DNA of 64,000 nt. Source: Pseudomonadota bacterium (lineage in GTDB: Bacteria; Pseudomonadota; Gammaproteobacteria; Burkholderiales; Burkholderiaceae_C). Positions within the stretch are counted from its first letter, which is position 1, and every line of letters begins with the position of its first letter. The notes below the pieces were generated by a model, which was not told the origin of the DNA, did not search any database, and saw only the letters and a list, made by a program, of their open reading frames with translations. This document shows, in pieces, positions 54,972-61,991 of this stretch. The DNA is taken from contig JAJZUV010000004.1 of NCBI GenBank assembly GCA_021848345.1, positions 62,001 to 126,000 on the forward strand, read 5' to 3'. The position numbers and the translations under genes were made by a program.

Positions 54972-55003
54972 GAATATAGAACCAAGTTCCATTATACGGA
55001 ACT
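54961..55003. promoter_or_regulatory. Twin IclR-type operators
   Basis: GGTTCTA-N9-TAGAACC (54961-54983) overlaps the -10 box, and AGTTCC-N7-GGAACT (54985-55003) lies just downstream. Both palindromes are perfect and use the GTTC/GAAC half-sites typical of IclR family operators. Binding here would block RNA polymerase. Confidence 0.65.
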
Positions 55004-55010
55004 CGGACAG

Positions 55011-55076
55011 CGGCCGAAAGGCCGAGTGGGCTGGACCCCGAGGGGCGCCATTTCCGCGACCGCCATCCGGTCGCGG
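55011..55076 (+). promoter_or_regulatory. Hairpin-rich 5' leader of the sugar ABC operon
   Basis: CGGCC-GAAA-GGCCG (55011-55024) is a 5-bp stem capped by a GNRA tetraloop. The palindrome CCCCGAGGGG follows at 55036-55045. CCGCGACCG-N5-CGGTCGCGG (55054-55076) is a perfect 9-bp stem. They precede the ribosome site by about 45 nt and may stabilise the message. Confidence 0.5.
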
Positions 55077-55129
55077 GCCTCCGAGGCACGACCGGCCCGA
55101 TCATGCCGTCGATAGCGATAGGAGGAGAC

Positions 55130-56161
55130 ATGAAGACCAGCACGATCCTGCTTGCGGCCAGCTGCATCGGCGCGGCCATGCTGCCGGCCGCGTCCGCGCA
55201 AGCGGCGCAGCAAAGCGCCGCGCAGATGATCCTGGGGGTGTCGAAGGACACATGCGTGAACCCCCACCCCAGCCACGTGAAGCTGTCGACCCTCGTGGTC
55301 GGCTTTTCGCAGTCGCAGGGCAACCAGAATCCGTTCCGCGCCGAGGAAACGAAATCCCTGCGCGAGGCGGCGAATCAGGTACACGCGAAGCGCTACATCT
55401 ACACCAATGCGCATTCCAACGCGGCGAAACAGGTCGCCGACGTCGAGAGCATGATCAACCAGGGCGCGCAGGCCCTGGTGATCGCGCCGCTCAACTCCAC
55501 CGGACTGCAACCCGCCTTCGCCCAGTCGGTGGCGAAACACATCCCGATCATCACCATCGACCGCGAGACGGCCGGCACCCACTGCTCGGACTTCCTGAGC
55601 TTCGTCGGCTCGGACTTCTATAACCAGGGGGTGATCGTCGGCCAGGAACTGGCCAAGGCCACCGGCGGTCACGCGGTGATCGCCGAAATCCAGGGCGCCT
55701 ACGGCAATTCGGTCGAGACCGCGAGAACCAAGGGCTTCGCCGATGCGATCGCCAAATTCCCCGGCATGAAACTCGTCGCCGCGCAGACCGGCAACTGGTC
55801 GACCACCGACGCGCAGAAGGTGGTGAGCCAGATCCTGCTCGCGCATCCCGACGTCAACGCGATCTACACCCAGAGCGACACGATGGCCTACGGCGCCATC
55901 ACCGCCCTGCGCAACGCCGGCAAGAAGCCGGGGGACGTGAAGATCGTCACCATCGACGGCACCAAGCAGGGCGTGCAGGACATCGTCTCCGGCTGGATCT
56001 ACGCCGATGACGAGACCAACCCGCGCTTCGGGCCGATCGCCATGCAGGAGATCCAGAACTGGCTCGACGGCAAGCCGGTGCCGCAGAAGATCACCATCCG
56101 GGATCATCTGTACACCCCCGCGAATGCCAAGACGGCGCTGGCCGGCGGCGTACCCTACTGA
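55130..56161 (+). CDS. CUT2 sugar ABC transporter, periplasmic binding protein (YtfQ-like)
   Basis: A 343-residue exported protein with a signal peptide (ILLAASCIGAAMLPAASAQA). The mature part follows the ribose/galactofuranose binding-protein pattern: VVGFSQSQGNQNPFRAEETK, INQGAQALVIAPLNSTGLQ and IITIDRETAG. AGGAGGAGAC gives an excellent ribosome site. The GFSQ-x-R-x-ETKS opening resembles galactofuranose-binding YtfQ. The ATPase gene starts 5 bp after its stop. Confidence 0.92.
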   Translation: MKTSTILLAASCIGAAMLPAASAQAAQQSAAQMILGVSKDTCVNPHPSHVKLSTLVVGFSQSQGNQNPFRAEETKSLREAANQVHAKRYIYTNAHSNAAKQVADVESMINQGAQALVIAPLNSTGLQPAFAQSVAKHIPIITIDRETAGTHCSDFLSFVGSDFYNQGVIVGQELAKATGGHAVIAEIQGAYGNSVETARTKGFADAIAKFPGMKLVAAQTGNWSTTDAQKVVSQILLAHPDVNAIYTQSDTMAYGAITALRNAGKKPGDVKIVTIDGTKQGVQDIVSGWIYADDETNPRFGPIAMQEIQNWLDGKPVPQKITIRDHLYTPANAKTALAGGVPY

Positions 56162-56166
56162 GCCCC

Positions 56167-57681
56167 GTGTCCGCGCTCGTTCTTGAAACGGCCGCCGTCT
56201 CGAAGCGCTTCGGCGCGGTGCAGGCGCTGGACGCGGTGTCGCTGAGCCTGAACGCCGGCGAGGTGCATGGACTTGCCGGCGAGAACGGTGCCGGCAAGTC
56301 CACGCTGATCAAGCTGTTGACCGGGTTCCACCAACCCGACGACGGCACGATCAGGCTGGGCGGCGACGCCGTGCGCTTCGACTCCCCGCGCGCCGCCCAG
56401 CGCCACGGCATCAGCGCGGCGTACCAGGAAATCAACCTGATTCCCGAACGCGACGTGGCCGAGAACCTGTTCCTCGGCCACGAGCCCCGGCGCTTCGGCT
56501 GGCTGATCGACCGGCGCCGCATGGAGGCCGAGGCGCAGTCGCTGCTGGCTCGTTACGAGCTGCGCATCGATCCGCGGGCCCGCCTCGGCACCCTCGGGCT
56601 CGGGCTGCAGCAGATGGTGGCGATCGCCCGCGGCATCCGGCTCGGCGCCAAGGTGGTGATTCTCGACGAGCCGACGTCCGCGCTCACCGGCGGCGAAGTC
56701 GAGACCCTGTTCCGCGTGGTCGACCGACTGAAGGCCGAGCGCATCGCGATCCTGTTCGTCAGCCACCGGCTTTCGGAGTGCTACCGGCTCTGCGACCGTT
56801 TCTCGGTGTTGCGCGACGGCCGCCTGGTGGTGAGCGCCCCGGCCGCGGACCTTCCGCGCCAGGCCCTGATCGCCGCCATGCTGGGACGCAGCGCGGAAAC
56901 CCTGCAGCGCCAGCACGCGCCGCGCGGGGCGACCCTGGGCGCCCCGGCGCTGGCGGCACGCCGCCTCGGCTGGCGCAACCGGGTGCGCGACGTTTCCTAC
57001 GAGGTCATGCCCGGCGAGGTGGTGGGTCTCGCCGGCCTGCTCGGCTCCGGACGCACCGAGACCATGAAGGCCAGCTTCGGCATCGAGACGCCGGGCTCCG
57101 GCACCGTCGAGGTGGCCGGGCGCACGCTGTCGGCCCCCTCGCCCGAGCGATCCATCGCCGCCGGTCTGGCCTTCCTGTCCGAAGACCGCCGCGCGGAGGG
57201 CATCTTCCCCAAGCTCTCGGTGGCCGAGAACCTGACGGCCTGCGCGTTGCGCCGCATCTCCCGCTACGGCTTCGTCTCCCGGCGCCGGCAGACCGAGATG
57301 GTGACCGAGTTCATGCGCGTGCTCGGCATCAAGGCCGCGGGACCCGACGCGCCCATCACCTCGCTGTCCGGCGGCAACCAGCAGAAGGTCCTGCTGGCGC
57401 GCTGCCTGGCCACCCAGCCGCGGGCCATCATGCTCGACGACCCCACGCGAGGCATCGACGTCGGGGCCAAGGCGGAGGTGCACGACGCGATTCGCCGGCT
57501 CGTCGAGCGTGGGCTCGGCGTGCTGGTGACCTCTTCGGAAATGGAGGAACTCATGGTCCTGGCCGACCGCCTGGTCATCCTGGATGAAGGTCGTGTCGTG
57601 GACACGATGCCCACCGCGGGTGCCAGCGTGCAGGACGTACTCGACCGCCTGGCGGCTCCACGCGACAGGGCGGATTCATGA
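56167..57681 (+). CDS. CUT2 sugar ABC transporter, double ATP-binding subunit (YtfR/RbsA type)
   Basis: A 504-residue fusion of two ABC ATPase domains. The first has Walker A GENGAGKST and Walker B VVILDEPTS with a degenerate signature (LGLGLQQM), and the second has a degenerate Walker A (GLLGSGRTE) with the proper signature SLSGGNQQK and Walker B IMLDDPTRG. This asymmetry is normal for the RbsA/YtfR family. The start is GTG at 56167. Its stop TGA overlaps an ATG (ATGA at 57678-57681) that opens the bridging frame described below. Confidence 0.95.
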   Translation: MSALVLETAAVSKRFGAVQALDAVSLSLNAGEVHGLAGENGAGKSTLIKLLTGFHQPDDGTIRLGGDAVRFDSPRAAQRHGISAAYQEINLIPERDVAENLFLGHEPRRFGWLIDRRRMEAEAQSLLARYELRIDPRARLGTLGLGLQQMVAIARGIRLGAKVVILDEPTSALTGGEVETLFRVVDRLKAERIAILFVSHRLSECYRLCDRFSVLRDGRLVVSAPAADLPRQALIAAMLGRSAETLQRQHAPRGATLGAPALAARRLGWRNRVRDVSYEVMPGEVVGLAGLLGSGRTETMKASFGIETPGSGTVEVAGRTLSAPSPERSIAAGLAFLSEDRRAEGIFPKLSVAENLTACALRRISRYGFVSRRRQTEMVTEFMRVLGIKAAGPDAPITSLSGGNQQKVLLARCLATQPRAIMLDDPTRGIDVGAKAEVHDAIRRLVERGLGVLVTSSEMEELMVLADRLVILDEGRVVDTMPTAGASVQDVLDRLAAPRDRADS

Positions 57682-57833
57682 GCGCCCCGCACGGCCGCTC
57701 CGAAGGGGCGCTCCACTCCCTCGGGGAGTCGAGCGTAGCGAGGTGGGCCGTCCGGAGCGCCCCGCACGGCCGCTCCGAAGAGGCGCTCCACTCCCTCGGG
57801 GAGTCGAGCGTAGCGAGGTGGGCCGATCGATGA
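57678..57833 (+). CDS. 51-codon bridging frame made by a repeat insertion
   Basis: An ATG overlapping the ATPase stop opens a frame of 51 codons that runs through both 75-bp repeat copies and stops at a TGA overlapping the permease ATG (ATGA at 57830-57833). The peptide is two near-identical 25-residue repeats containing GRSEGALHSLGESSVAR. It is probably not a functional protein, but its translation would restore coupling between the ATPase and permease genes. Confidence 0.45.
   Translation: MSAPHGRSEGALHSLGESSVARWAVRSAPHGRSEEALHSLGESSVARWADR
57680..57829 (+). repeat. Two tandem copies of a 75-bp repeat inside the sugar ABC operon
   Basis: Copy 1 is 57680-57754 and copy 2 is 57755-57829, nearly identical over most of their length. 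Each contains the hairpin ACTCCC-TCG-GGGAGT and the string GTCGAGCGTAGCGAGGTGGG. The unit is flanked by the 9-bp direct repeat ATGAGCGCC (57678-57686 and 57830-57838), which looks like a duplicated target. It sits exactly on the ATGA junction of the ATPase and permease genes. Confidence 0.85.
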
Positions 57834-58813
57834 GCGCCGCCATGAACAGCAACTCCCGTCTCGCCGGACTCGCGGCGCTCGCCGGGCACGACACGCCGGC
57901 GGCGATGCTGCGCGCCTTCAGCGTGTACATCGCCTTCGCCCTGCTCGTGCTGGTCGACCTGATGTTCACGCCGGGTTTCCGCAATCCCTTCGTGATCCGC
58001 AACCTGCTGTTCCAGGCCTCGCCGATCATTCTCATCACCCTCGGGCAAAGCCTGGCGATCGGCACCCGCGGCATCGATCTCTCGGTCGGCTCGTCGATGG
58101 CGCTCGCCGCGTCGGTGATGGCCCTCGCGCTGCCCGCCGGCACGCCTGTCGCGCTGCTCGCGGCGCTGGGAACCGGCCTGGCCGTGGGGCTGCTCAACGG
58201 CGCGCTCATCGCCTTTTTCGACATCAACCCGCTGATCTCCAGCCTGGCGCTGCTGGTGACCGCCCGCGGCTTCGCCGAGGCGCTGCTGGACGGGTCGCGG
58301 GCACCGCTTCCCACGGGCGGCATGTTCGACTGGCTGGGCATCGGCTCCGTGTCCCTCGTGCCGACGGTGGCGATCATCGCGCTGGCGCTGGCAGCCATGG
58401 TGGCACTGGTCGTGCGCGCCACCGTGTTCGGGCGCAGCCTCGTGTTCATCGGCGCCAACCAGGCGGCGGCGCGCATCGCCGGCATCAAGGTGCGGCGCAC
58501 CCTGTTCGCCGTGTATGCCGCCAGCGGACTGCTCGCGGGACTGGCCGGCGTGTTCGCGGCGGCACGGCTGGGCGCGGCGGATCCGAACTACATCGGGTTG
58601 AATTTCGAGCTGGACGCGATCGCTGCCGCGGTGATCGGAGGCACCCCGCTGTCCGGCGGCCGGGTGTCCATCGCCGGCGGCGTGTTCGGCGTCCTGCTCC
58701 TGCAGGTCCTGGGGGCGAGCTTCATCATGAACGACATCAACTTCAGCTACGCGCAGATCCTCAAGGCGGTGTTCATCGTCGCCGCGCTCTACCTTCAGCG
58801 AGCCGGCGGATGA
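57830..58813 (+). CDS. CUT2 sugar ABC transporter, permease 1 (YtfT-like)
   Basis: A 327-residue membrane protein with the ribose/galactofuranose permease pattern: FQASPIILITLGQSLAIGTRG, IDLSVGSSMALAASVMAL, and AAAVIGGTPLSGGRVSIAGG. The start at 57830 is the ATG at the end of the repeat insertion; 57842 is an alternative. Upstream in-frame sequence is the repeat translated in another phase and is not expected to be part of the protein. Its stop overlaps the next permease start by 4 bp. Confidence 0.92.
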   Translation: MSAAMNSNSRLAGLAALAGHDTPAAMLRAFSVYIAFALLVLVDLMFTPGFRNPFVIRNLLFQASPIILITLGQSLAIGTRGIDLSVGSSMALAASVMALALPAGTPVALLAALGTGLAVGLLNGALIAFFDINPLISSLALLVTARGFAEALLDGSRAPLPTGGMFDWLGIGSVSLVPTVAIIALALAAMVALVVRATVFGRSLVFIGANQAAARIAGIKVRRTLFAVYAASGLLAGLAGVFAAARLGAADPNYIGLNFELDAIAAAVIGGTPLSGGRVSIAGGVFGVLLLQVLGASFIMNDINFSYAQILKAVFIVAALYLQRAGG

Positions 58814-59796
58814 GCGGCGCACCGGCGAACTCGGCGGACGCCGCGGCCCCGGATACGGAACGCCGCGCGCGGATCATCGCGCTGATCCAGTCGCGCGGCG
58901 CCATCGTGGTCCTGGCGATCGCCGGGATCATCGCCAGCGCCGTGTTTCCCTATTTCGCGACCCTGGACAATTTCCAGAACATCGGCACCGCGGCAAGCTT
59001 CGTCGGCCTGGTGACCATCGGCCAGACCTTCGTGATCATCCTCGGCGGATTCGATCTGTCGGTGGGATCGGTCATCGGGCTCGGCTCGGTGCTGGCGGCC
59101 TATGCCGTGCCCTACGGCTGGGTGCCGGCCCTGCTGCTTCCCTGCCTAGCCGGCGGCGCCGTCGGACTGATCGACGGACTGCTGATCGCGCGTGCCGGCA
59201 TGGCTCCCTTCATCGTCACGCTGGCCGCCCTGCTCGGCGTGCGTGGCCTGGACCTGCTGCTGGCCAAGAGCAGCATGGTCATCGTCCAACCCGGCGTGTT
59301 CGGCCTGATCGCCAACGGAACGATGTTCGGGGTCGGCAACCTGATCTGGATCCTGCTCGGCGCCTTCGCGCTCGCGGCGCTGGTGCTGAACCGCTCGCGC
59401 TTCGGCGTCGCCGTGTTCGCCATCGGCGGCAACGAGGAGGCTGCGCGCATGCTGGGCGTCCCCGTCACCGCGGTGAAGGTCGCCACCTACGCGCTGTCCG
59501 GCACGCTGGCGGGTCTGGCCGGCGCCTTGCTGGGCGCGCATCTGTCCTCCGGGCTGTCGACCGCGGGGCAAGGCGACGAGTTGCGCTCCATCGCCGCCGC
59601 CGTCATCGGCGGGGTGCTGCTGACGGGCGGGGTCGGCACGATGGCCGGTGCCCTGTCGGGCGTGCTTCTGCTCGGGGTGATCGAGAACGTGATCGATCAG
59701 ATCGGCAACCTGAGTTCCTACTACCAGAACCTCGCCTCCGGCCTGTTCCTGCTCATCGCCGTGCTGATCCAGGCCACCCTGATGCGCAGGAAGTGA
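58810..59796 (+). CDS. CUT2 sugar ABC transporter, permease 2 (YjfF-like)
   Basis: A 328-residue membrane protein paralogous to permease 1, with VGLVTIGQTFVIILGGFDLS, VGSVIGLGSVLAAYAV and AAAVIGGVLLTGGVGTMAGA. Two different permeases in one CUT2 operon is the arrangement of the galactofuranose transporter YtfQ-YtfR-YtfT-YjfF. The ATG at 58810 overlaps the previous stop (ATGA). It is the last gene of the operon; a terminator-like inverted repeat follows. Confidence 0.93.
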   Translation: MSGAPANSADAAAPDTERRARIIALIQSRGAIVVLAIAGIIASAVFPYFATLDNFQNIGTAASFVGLVTIGQTFVIILGGFDLSVGSVIGLGSVLAAYAVPYGWVPALLLPCLAGGAVGLIDGLLIARAGMAPFIVTLAALLGVRGLDLLLAKSSMVIVQPGVFGLIANGTMFGVGNLIWILLGAFALAALVLNRSRFGVAVFAIGGNEEAARMLGVPVTAVKVATYALSGTLAGLAGALLGAHLSSGLSTAGQGDELRSIAAAVIGGVLLTGGVGTMAGALSGVLLLGVIENVIDQIGNLSSYYQNLASGLFLLIAVLIQATLMRRK

Positions 59797-59803
59797 TGAC
59801 GTA

Positions 59804-59861
59804 CCCCCAGGCCGTCCGCGTTCTCCGTCGCGCGGCCAGGCAGCCTGACCACGCCTGGGGG
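59804..59861 (+). terminator. Terminator-like inverted repeat of the sugar ABC operon
   Basis: CCCCCAGGC (59804-59812) and GCCTGGGGG (59853-59861) are perfect 9-bp arms, starting 8 bp after the operon's last stop, followed by CTTTGTT. The 40-nt loop is longer than usual, so it is a probable rather than certain intrinsic terminator. Confidence 0.55.
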
Positions 59862-59866
59862 CTTTG

Positions 59867-59896
59867 TTGACAGGCTCGCGAAGCGGCTCCTAGCAT
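59867..59896 (+). promoter_or_regulatory. Promoter of the NRAMP-like operon
   Basis: TTGACA (59867-59872) and TAGCAT (59891-59896), 18 bp apart, are exactly the hexamers and spacing of the sugar operon promoter at 54942. Transcription from here would give a leader of about 260 nt before the small ORF. Confidence 0.65.
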
Positions 59897-59938
59897 GCGA
59901 GAGCTTTCACTCCTGCCCGTTCGGGTTCGTGATCACCA

Positions 59939-60122
59939 TGGACTGTGACCCTAGTCGATTGTCGTTGAGCGCCTGAACCAGGCCCGCGAGAGCTGACTGT
60001 CACGGTCCAGCCATCGCCAGCCTGGGAAGGCTGGTGGTGGCGCAGGGGCTAGCCATGAAGGCAGGCCCACGTTCCTCCCCCGTTTCCCTTCATGGACGCA
60101 TGCGCGCCGGAATCGGCGCGTG
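59939..60122 (+). ncRNA. Structured 5' leader upstream of the NRAMP-like operon (riboswitch candidate)
   Basis: Five helices follow one another. A closing stem pairs 59939-59949 with 59999-60009 (11 bp, one G-U). Inside it GCCTG-AAC-CAGGC (59971-59983). Then a 13-bp hairpin pairs 60010-60022 with 60029-60041 around a UGGGAA loop (two G-U). CCATGAAGG/CCTTCATGG pairs 60053-60061 with 60087-60095. A last stem pairs 60101-60109 with 60114-60122 around GAAU. The ribosome site AAGGAGG follows at 60151. It does not match the Mn (yybP-ykoY) or cobalamin riboswitch patterns by eye. Confidence 0.55.
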
Positions 60123-60162
60123 CGCGCCGGTACGTGCCATTCGCGCACGCAAGGAGGACATC

Positions 60163-60354
60163 ATGCTGGTGTTCAAGAAGATCCGCGCCCGCTGCGGGCT
60201 GTTTCGCAGCGCCGCCGTGCAACTGCAACCCGCGCCGCCGCGCACCGACGCGCCCTCGGGTCCGACCATGGCTCAGGTCCAGCTGTCGACCGTGGGGGTC
60301 TGGCTCGAGCGCCCGCCCCTTTCCAACCACCACGTCCACGGAGGTCGTCGATGA
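60163..60354 (+). CDS. Small leader ORF, proline-containing, coupled to the NRAMP-like gene
   Basis: A 63-residue frame with a near-perfect ribosome site (AAGGAGG six bases upstream). It is basic, with the proline-rich stretch QLQPAPPRTDAPSGP and later ERPPLSNHH. Its stop overlaps the transporter start as ATGA (60351-60354), so translation is coupled. No family is recognised. It may be a leader peptide whose translation controls the transporter or simply a small membrane-independent protein of the operon. Confidence 0.65.
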   Translation: MLVFKKIRARCGLFRSAAVQLQPAPPRTDAPSGPTMAQVQLSTVGVWLERPPLSNHHVHGGRR

Positions 60355-61733
60355 ACCAGCAAGCCCAAGTCCTGGGATTTCGCCCTTGCCCCGATTGCGC
60401 GGAATTGCCCGACGCACTGGAGCACCGTCTGCGCGATCGCATGCACCTGTCCGAACTGCGCCGCCGCGCCACCGGCTGGAAGGGCCGCCTGGCGCTCGGC
60501 CTGGCGCTGATCGGCCCGGGCGTGCTGGTGATGCTCGGCGACAACGACGCGGGCGGCGTGGTCACCTACTCCCAGACCGGCGCCACCTTCGGCCTGGGAA
60601 TCTTCCTGCCGATGATGCTGCTGCTGGGCCTCGTCGCCTACATCGTGCAGGAGATGACCGTGCGCCTGGGCGCGGTGACCCGGCGCGGGCACGCCGAGCT
60701 GATCTGGAAACGCTACGGGACCTTCTGGGGCTGGTTCTCGCTGGTGGACCTGATCGTGGCCAACGTGCTGACCCTGATGACAGAGTTCGTGGGCATCCGG
60801 CTCGGCGGGCAGGCCCTCGGCCTGCCCGCCTGGCTCACGGTGCCCGGCTCGCTGCTGTTCATCATCTACGCGCTGGTGGTGCTGCGCTACTGGACCTGGG
60901 AGCGCATCTCGCTGTTCATCGCAGCGCTGAACCTGATCTTCGTGCCGCTGGCGCTGATGGCCCATCCGGACTGGCACGGCGTGGCGCGGGCCTTCACGGG
61001 CCACGGCTGGATCGTGCCCGGGGGCTTTCTGTCCATCACCTTCCTGATCCTGATCTCGGCCAACATCGGCACGACCATCGCCCCCTGGCAGCTGTTCTTC
61101 CAGCAGTCCTGCGTGGTCGACAAGGGCTTGCTGCCGCAGGACATCCGCGCCGGCCGGCGCGACCTGATGCTGGGGGTGGTCGGCATGGTGGCGGTGGCCC
61201 TGGCGCTGATCGTGCTGTCCGCGCAGACCCTGCAGGGCCTTCCGAACGCACAGGGGCTGGACGCCGAGGTGATCCTGCATGCGCTGCGCGCCAGGCTCGG
61301 CGACGGCCTGATGGCCCTGTTCGCGCTCGGCCTGATGGAAGCCGGCCTGATCGCCGCCATCGTGATCACCGCCAGCAGCGCCTGGGCGGTGGGCGAAGCC
61401 TTCGGCATCGCGCGCTCGATCAACGCGGCGCCGCGCCAGGCGCTGGGCTTCTACCTCCCGGCCGTCGTCGGCACCGCGATCGCCGCCGCGGTGATCATGA
61501 TCCCTGGGCTCGACCTCGGCTTCCTGAACCTGAGCGTGCAGGTCATCGCCACCGTGTTCATGCCGGCGGCCATGTTGTTCCTGCTGATGCTGCTCAACGA
61601 CCGCGAACTCATGGGCGAACACGTGAATTCACTCCCTCGCAACGTCGCCTCGATCGCCATCATGATCGCACTGATCGCCTGCAACGGCCTGTACGGCATC
61701 GCCACCCTGTTCCCCCACGCGCTCGGAGGCTGA
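60351..61733 (+). CDS. NRAMP superfamily divalent-metal transporter without DPGN and MPH motifs
   Basis: A 460-residue inner-membrane protein with about 11 helices. Helix 1 reads LALIGPGVLVMLGDNDAGGV and helix 6 ANIGTTIAPWQLFFQQS; classical NRAMP proteins have DPGN and MPHN there. The metal-selecting methionine is thus Ala, as in NRAMP-related magnesium transporters. The cytoplasmic N-terminus has CPDC. GGAGG precedes the ATG at 60351, and the stop is 1 bp before the next small gene. Substrate: a divalent cation, possibly Mg2+ or Mn2+, inferred. Confidence 0.88.
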   Translation: MNQQAQVLGFRPCPDCAELPDALEHRLRDRMHLSELRRRATGWKGRLALGLALIGPGVLVMLGDNDAGGVVTYSQTGATFGLGIFLPMMLLLGLVAYIVQEMTVRLGAVTRRGHAELIWKRYGTFWGWFSLVDLIVANVLTLMTEFVGIRLGGQALGLPAWLTVPGSLLFIIYALVVLRYWTWERISLFIAALNLIFVPLALMAHPDWHGVARAFTGHGWIVPGGFLSITFLILISANIGTTIAPWQLFFQQSCVVDKGLLPQDIRAGRRDLMLGVVGMVAVALALIVLSAQTLQGLPNAQGLDAEVILHALRARLGDGLMALFALGLMEAGLIAAIVITASSAWAVGEAFGIARSINAAPRQALGFYLPAVVGTAIAAAVIMIPGLDLGFLNLSVQVIATVFMPAAMLFLLMLLNDRELMGEHVNSLPRNVASIAIMIALIACNGLYGIATLFPHALGG

Positions 61734-61734
61734 C

Positions 61735-61932
61735 ATGAAGCGACTTCACGATTTCGACCACGACTGCGTGCACCGCCTGATCAGCGACGAGGGCTGGGAC
61801 CGACCGATGGCCGAGGTGACGCGGGTGCGCCTGTCCGCGTCCCAGCAGGCGGTGTTCTGGGGTCTGCGCGCGTACGTGGTCGTGATGACCGGCGTCGTGG
61901 TCTGGGCCTTCCTGCACGGCGCCGTCCGCTGA
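61735..61932 (+). CDS. Small single-helix membrane protein of the NRAMP-like operon
   Basis: A 65-residue protein with a hydrophilic, His/Asp-rich N-terminus (KRLHDFDHDCVHRL) and one membrane helix near the end (GLRAYVVVMTGVVVWAFLHG). It starts one base after the transporter stop, with GGAGG upstream, so it is translated with it. The His/Asp cluster could bind metal. No family is recognised; an accessory subunit of the transporter is the natural guess. Confidence 0.72.
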   Translation: MKRLHDFDHDCVHRLISDEGWDRPMAEVTRVRLSASQQAVFWGLRAYVVVMTGVVVWAFLHGAVR

Positions 61933-61991
61933 ACCCGCGGCGCCTGCGCCCGAAGGGGTGACGCGCCCCCCTCCGGTACGTCAACCGCTTG

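Larger units (their letters stand above)
54788..55129. other. Divergent regulatory region of the iclR-sugar ABC locus
   Basis: This 342-bp spacer carries no gene. It contains, in order, the iclR 5' region, a sigma70-like promoter facing right (54942-54971), two IclR-type palindromes (54961-55003), a hairpin leader (55011-55076) and the AGGAGGAG ribosome site just before 55130. Confidence 0.75.
59797..60162. other. Terminator, promoter and structured leader without a gene
   Basis: This 366-bp region holds a terminator-like repeat of the sugar operon (59804-59861), a promoter facing right (59867-59896) and five RNA helices before the ribosome site at 60151. No coding region with a credible start is seen in it. 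Confidence 0.75.

Noticed and set aside
57584..57829. An upstream in-frame extension of permease 1 through the 75-bp repeats
   Set aside because: It reads the ATPase gene and repeat in a foreign phase, gives an Arg/Pro-rich tail before the first membrane helix, and lacks a ribosome site.
59881..60060. Possible Mn riboswitch (yybP-ykoY) upstream of the NRAMP-like gene
   Set aside because: The conserved GGGGAGUAG and associated loop sequences are absent; the helices are arranged differently.
60010..60068. Possible cobalamin riboswitch, from a GGGAAGGC-like string
   Set aside because: That string is just the loop and arm of a 13-bp hairpin; the B12 box AGCCAGGAGACCUGCC is missing.
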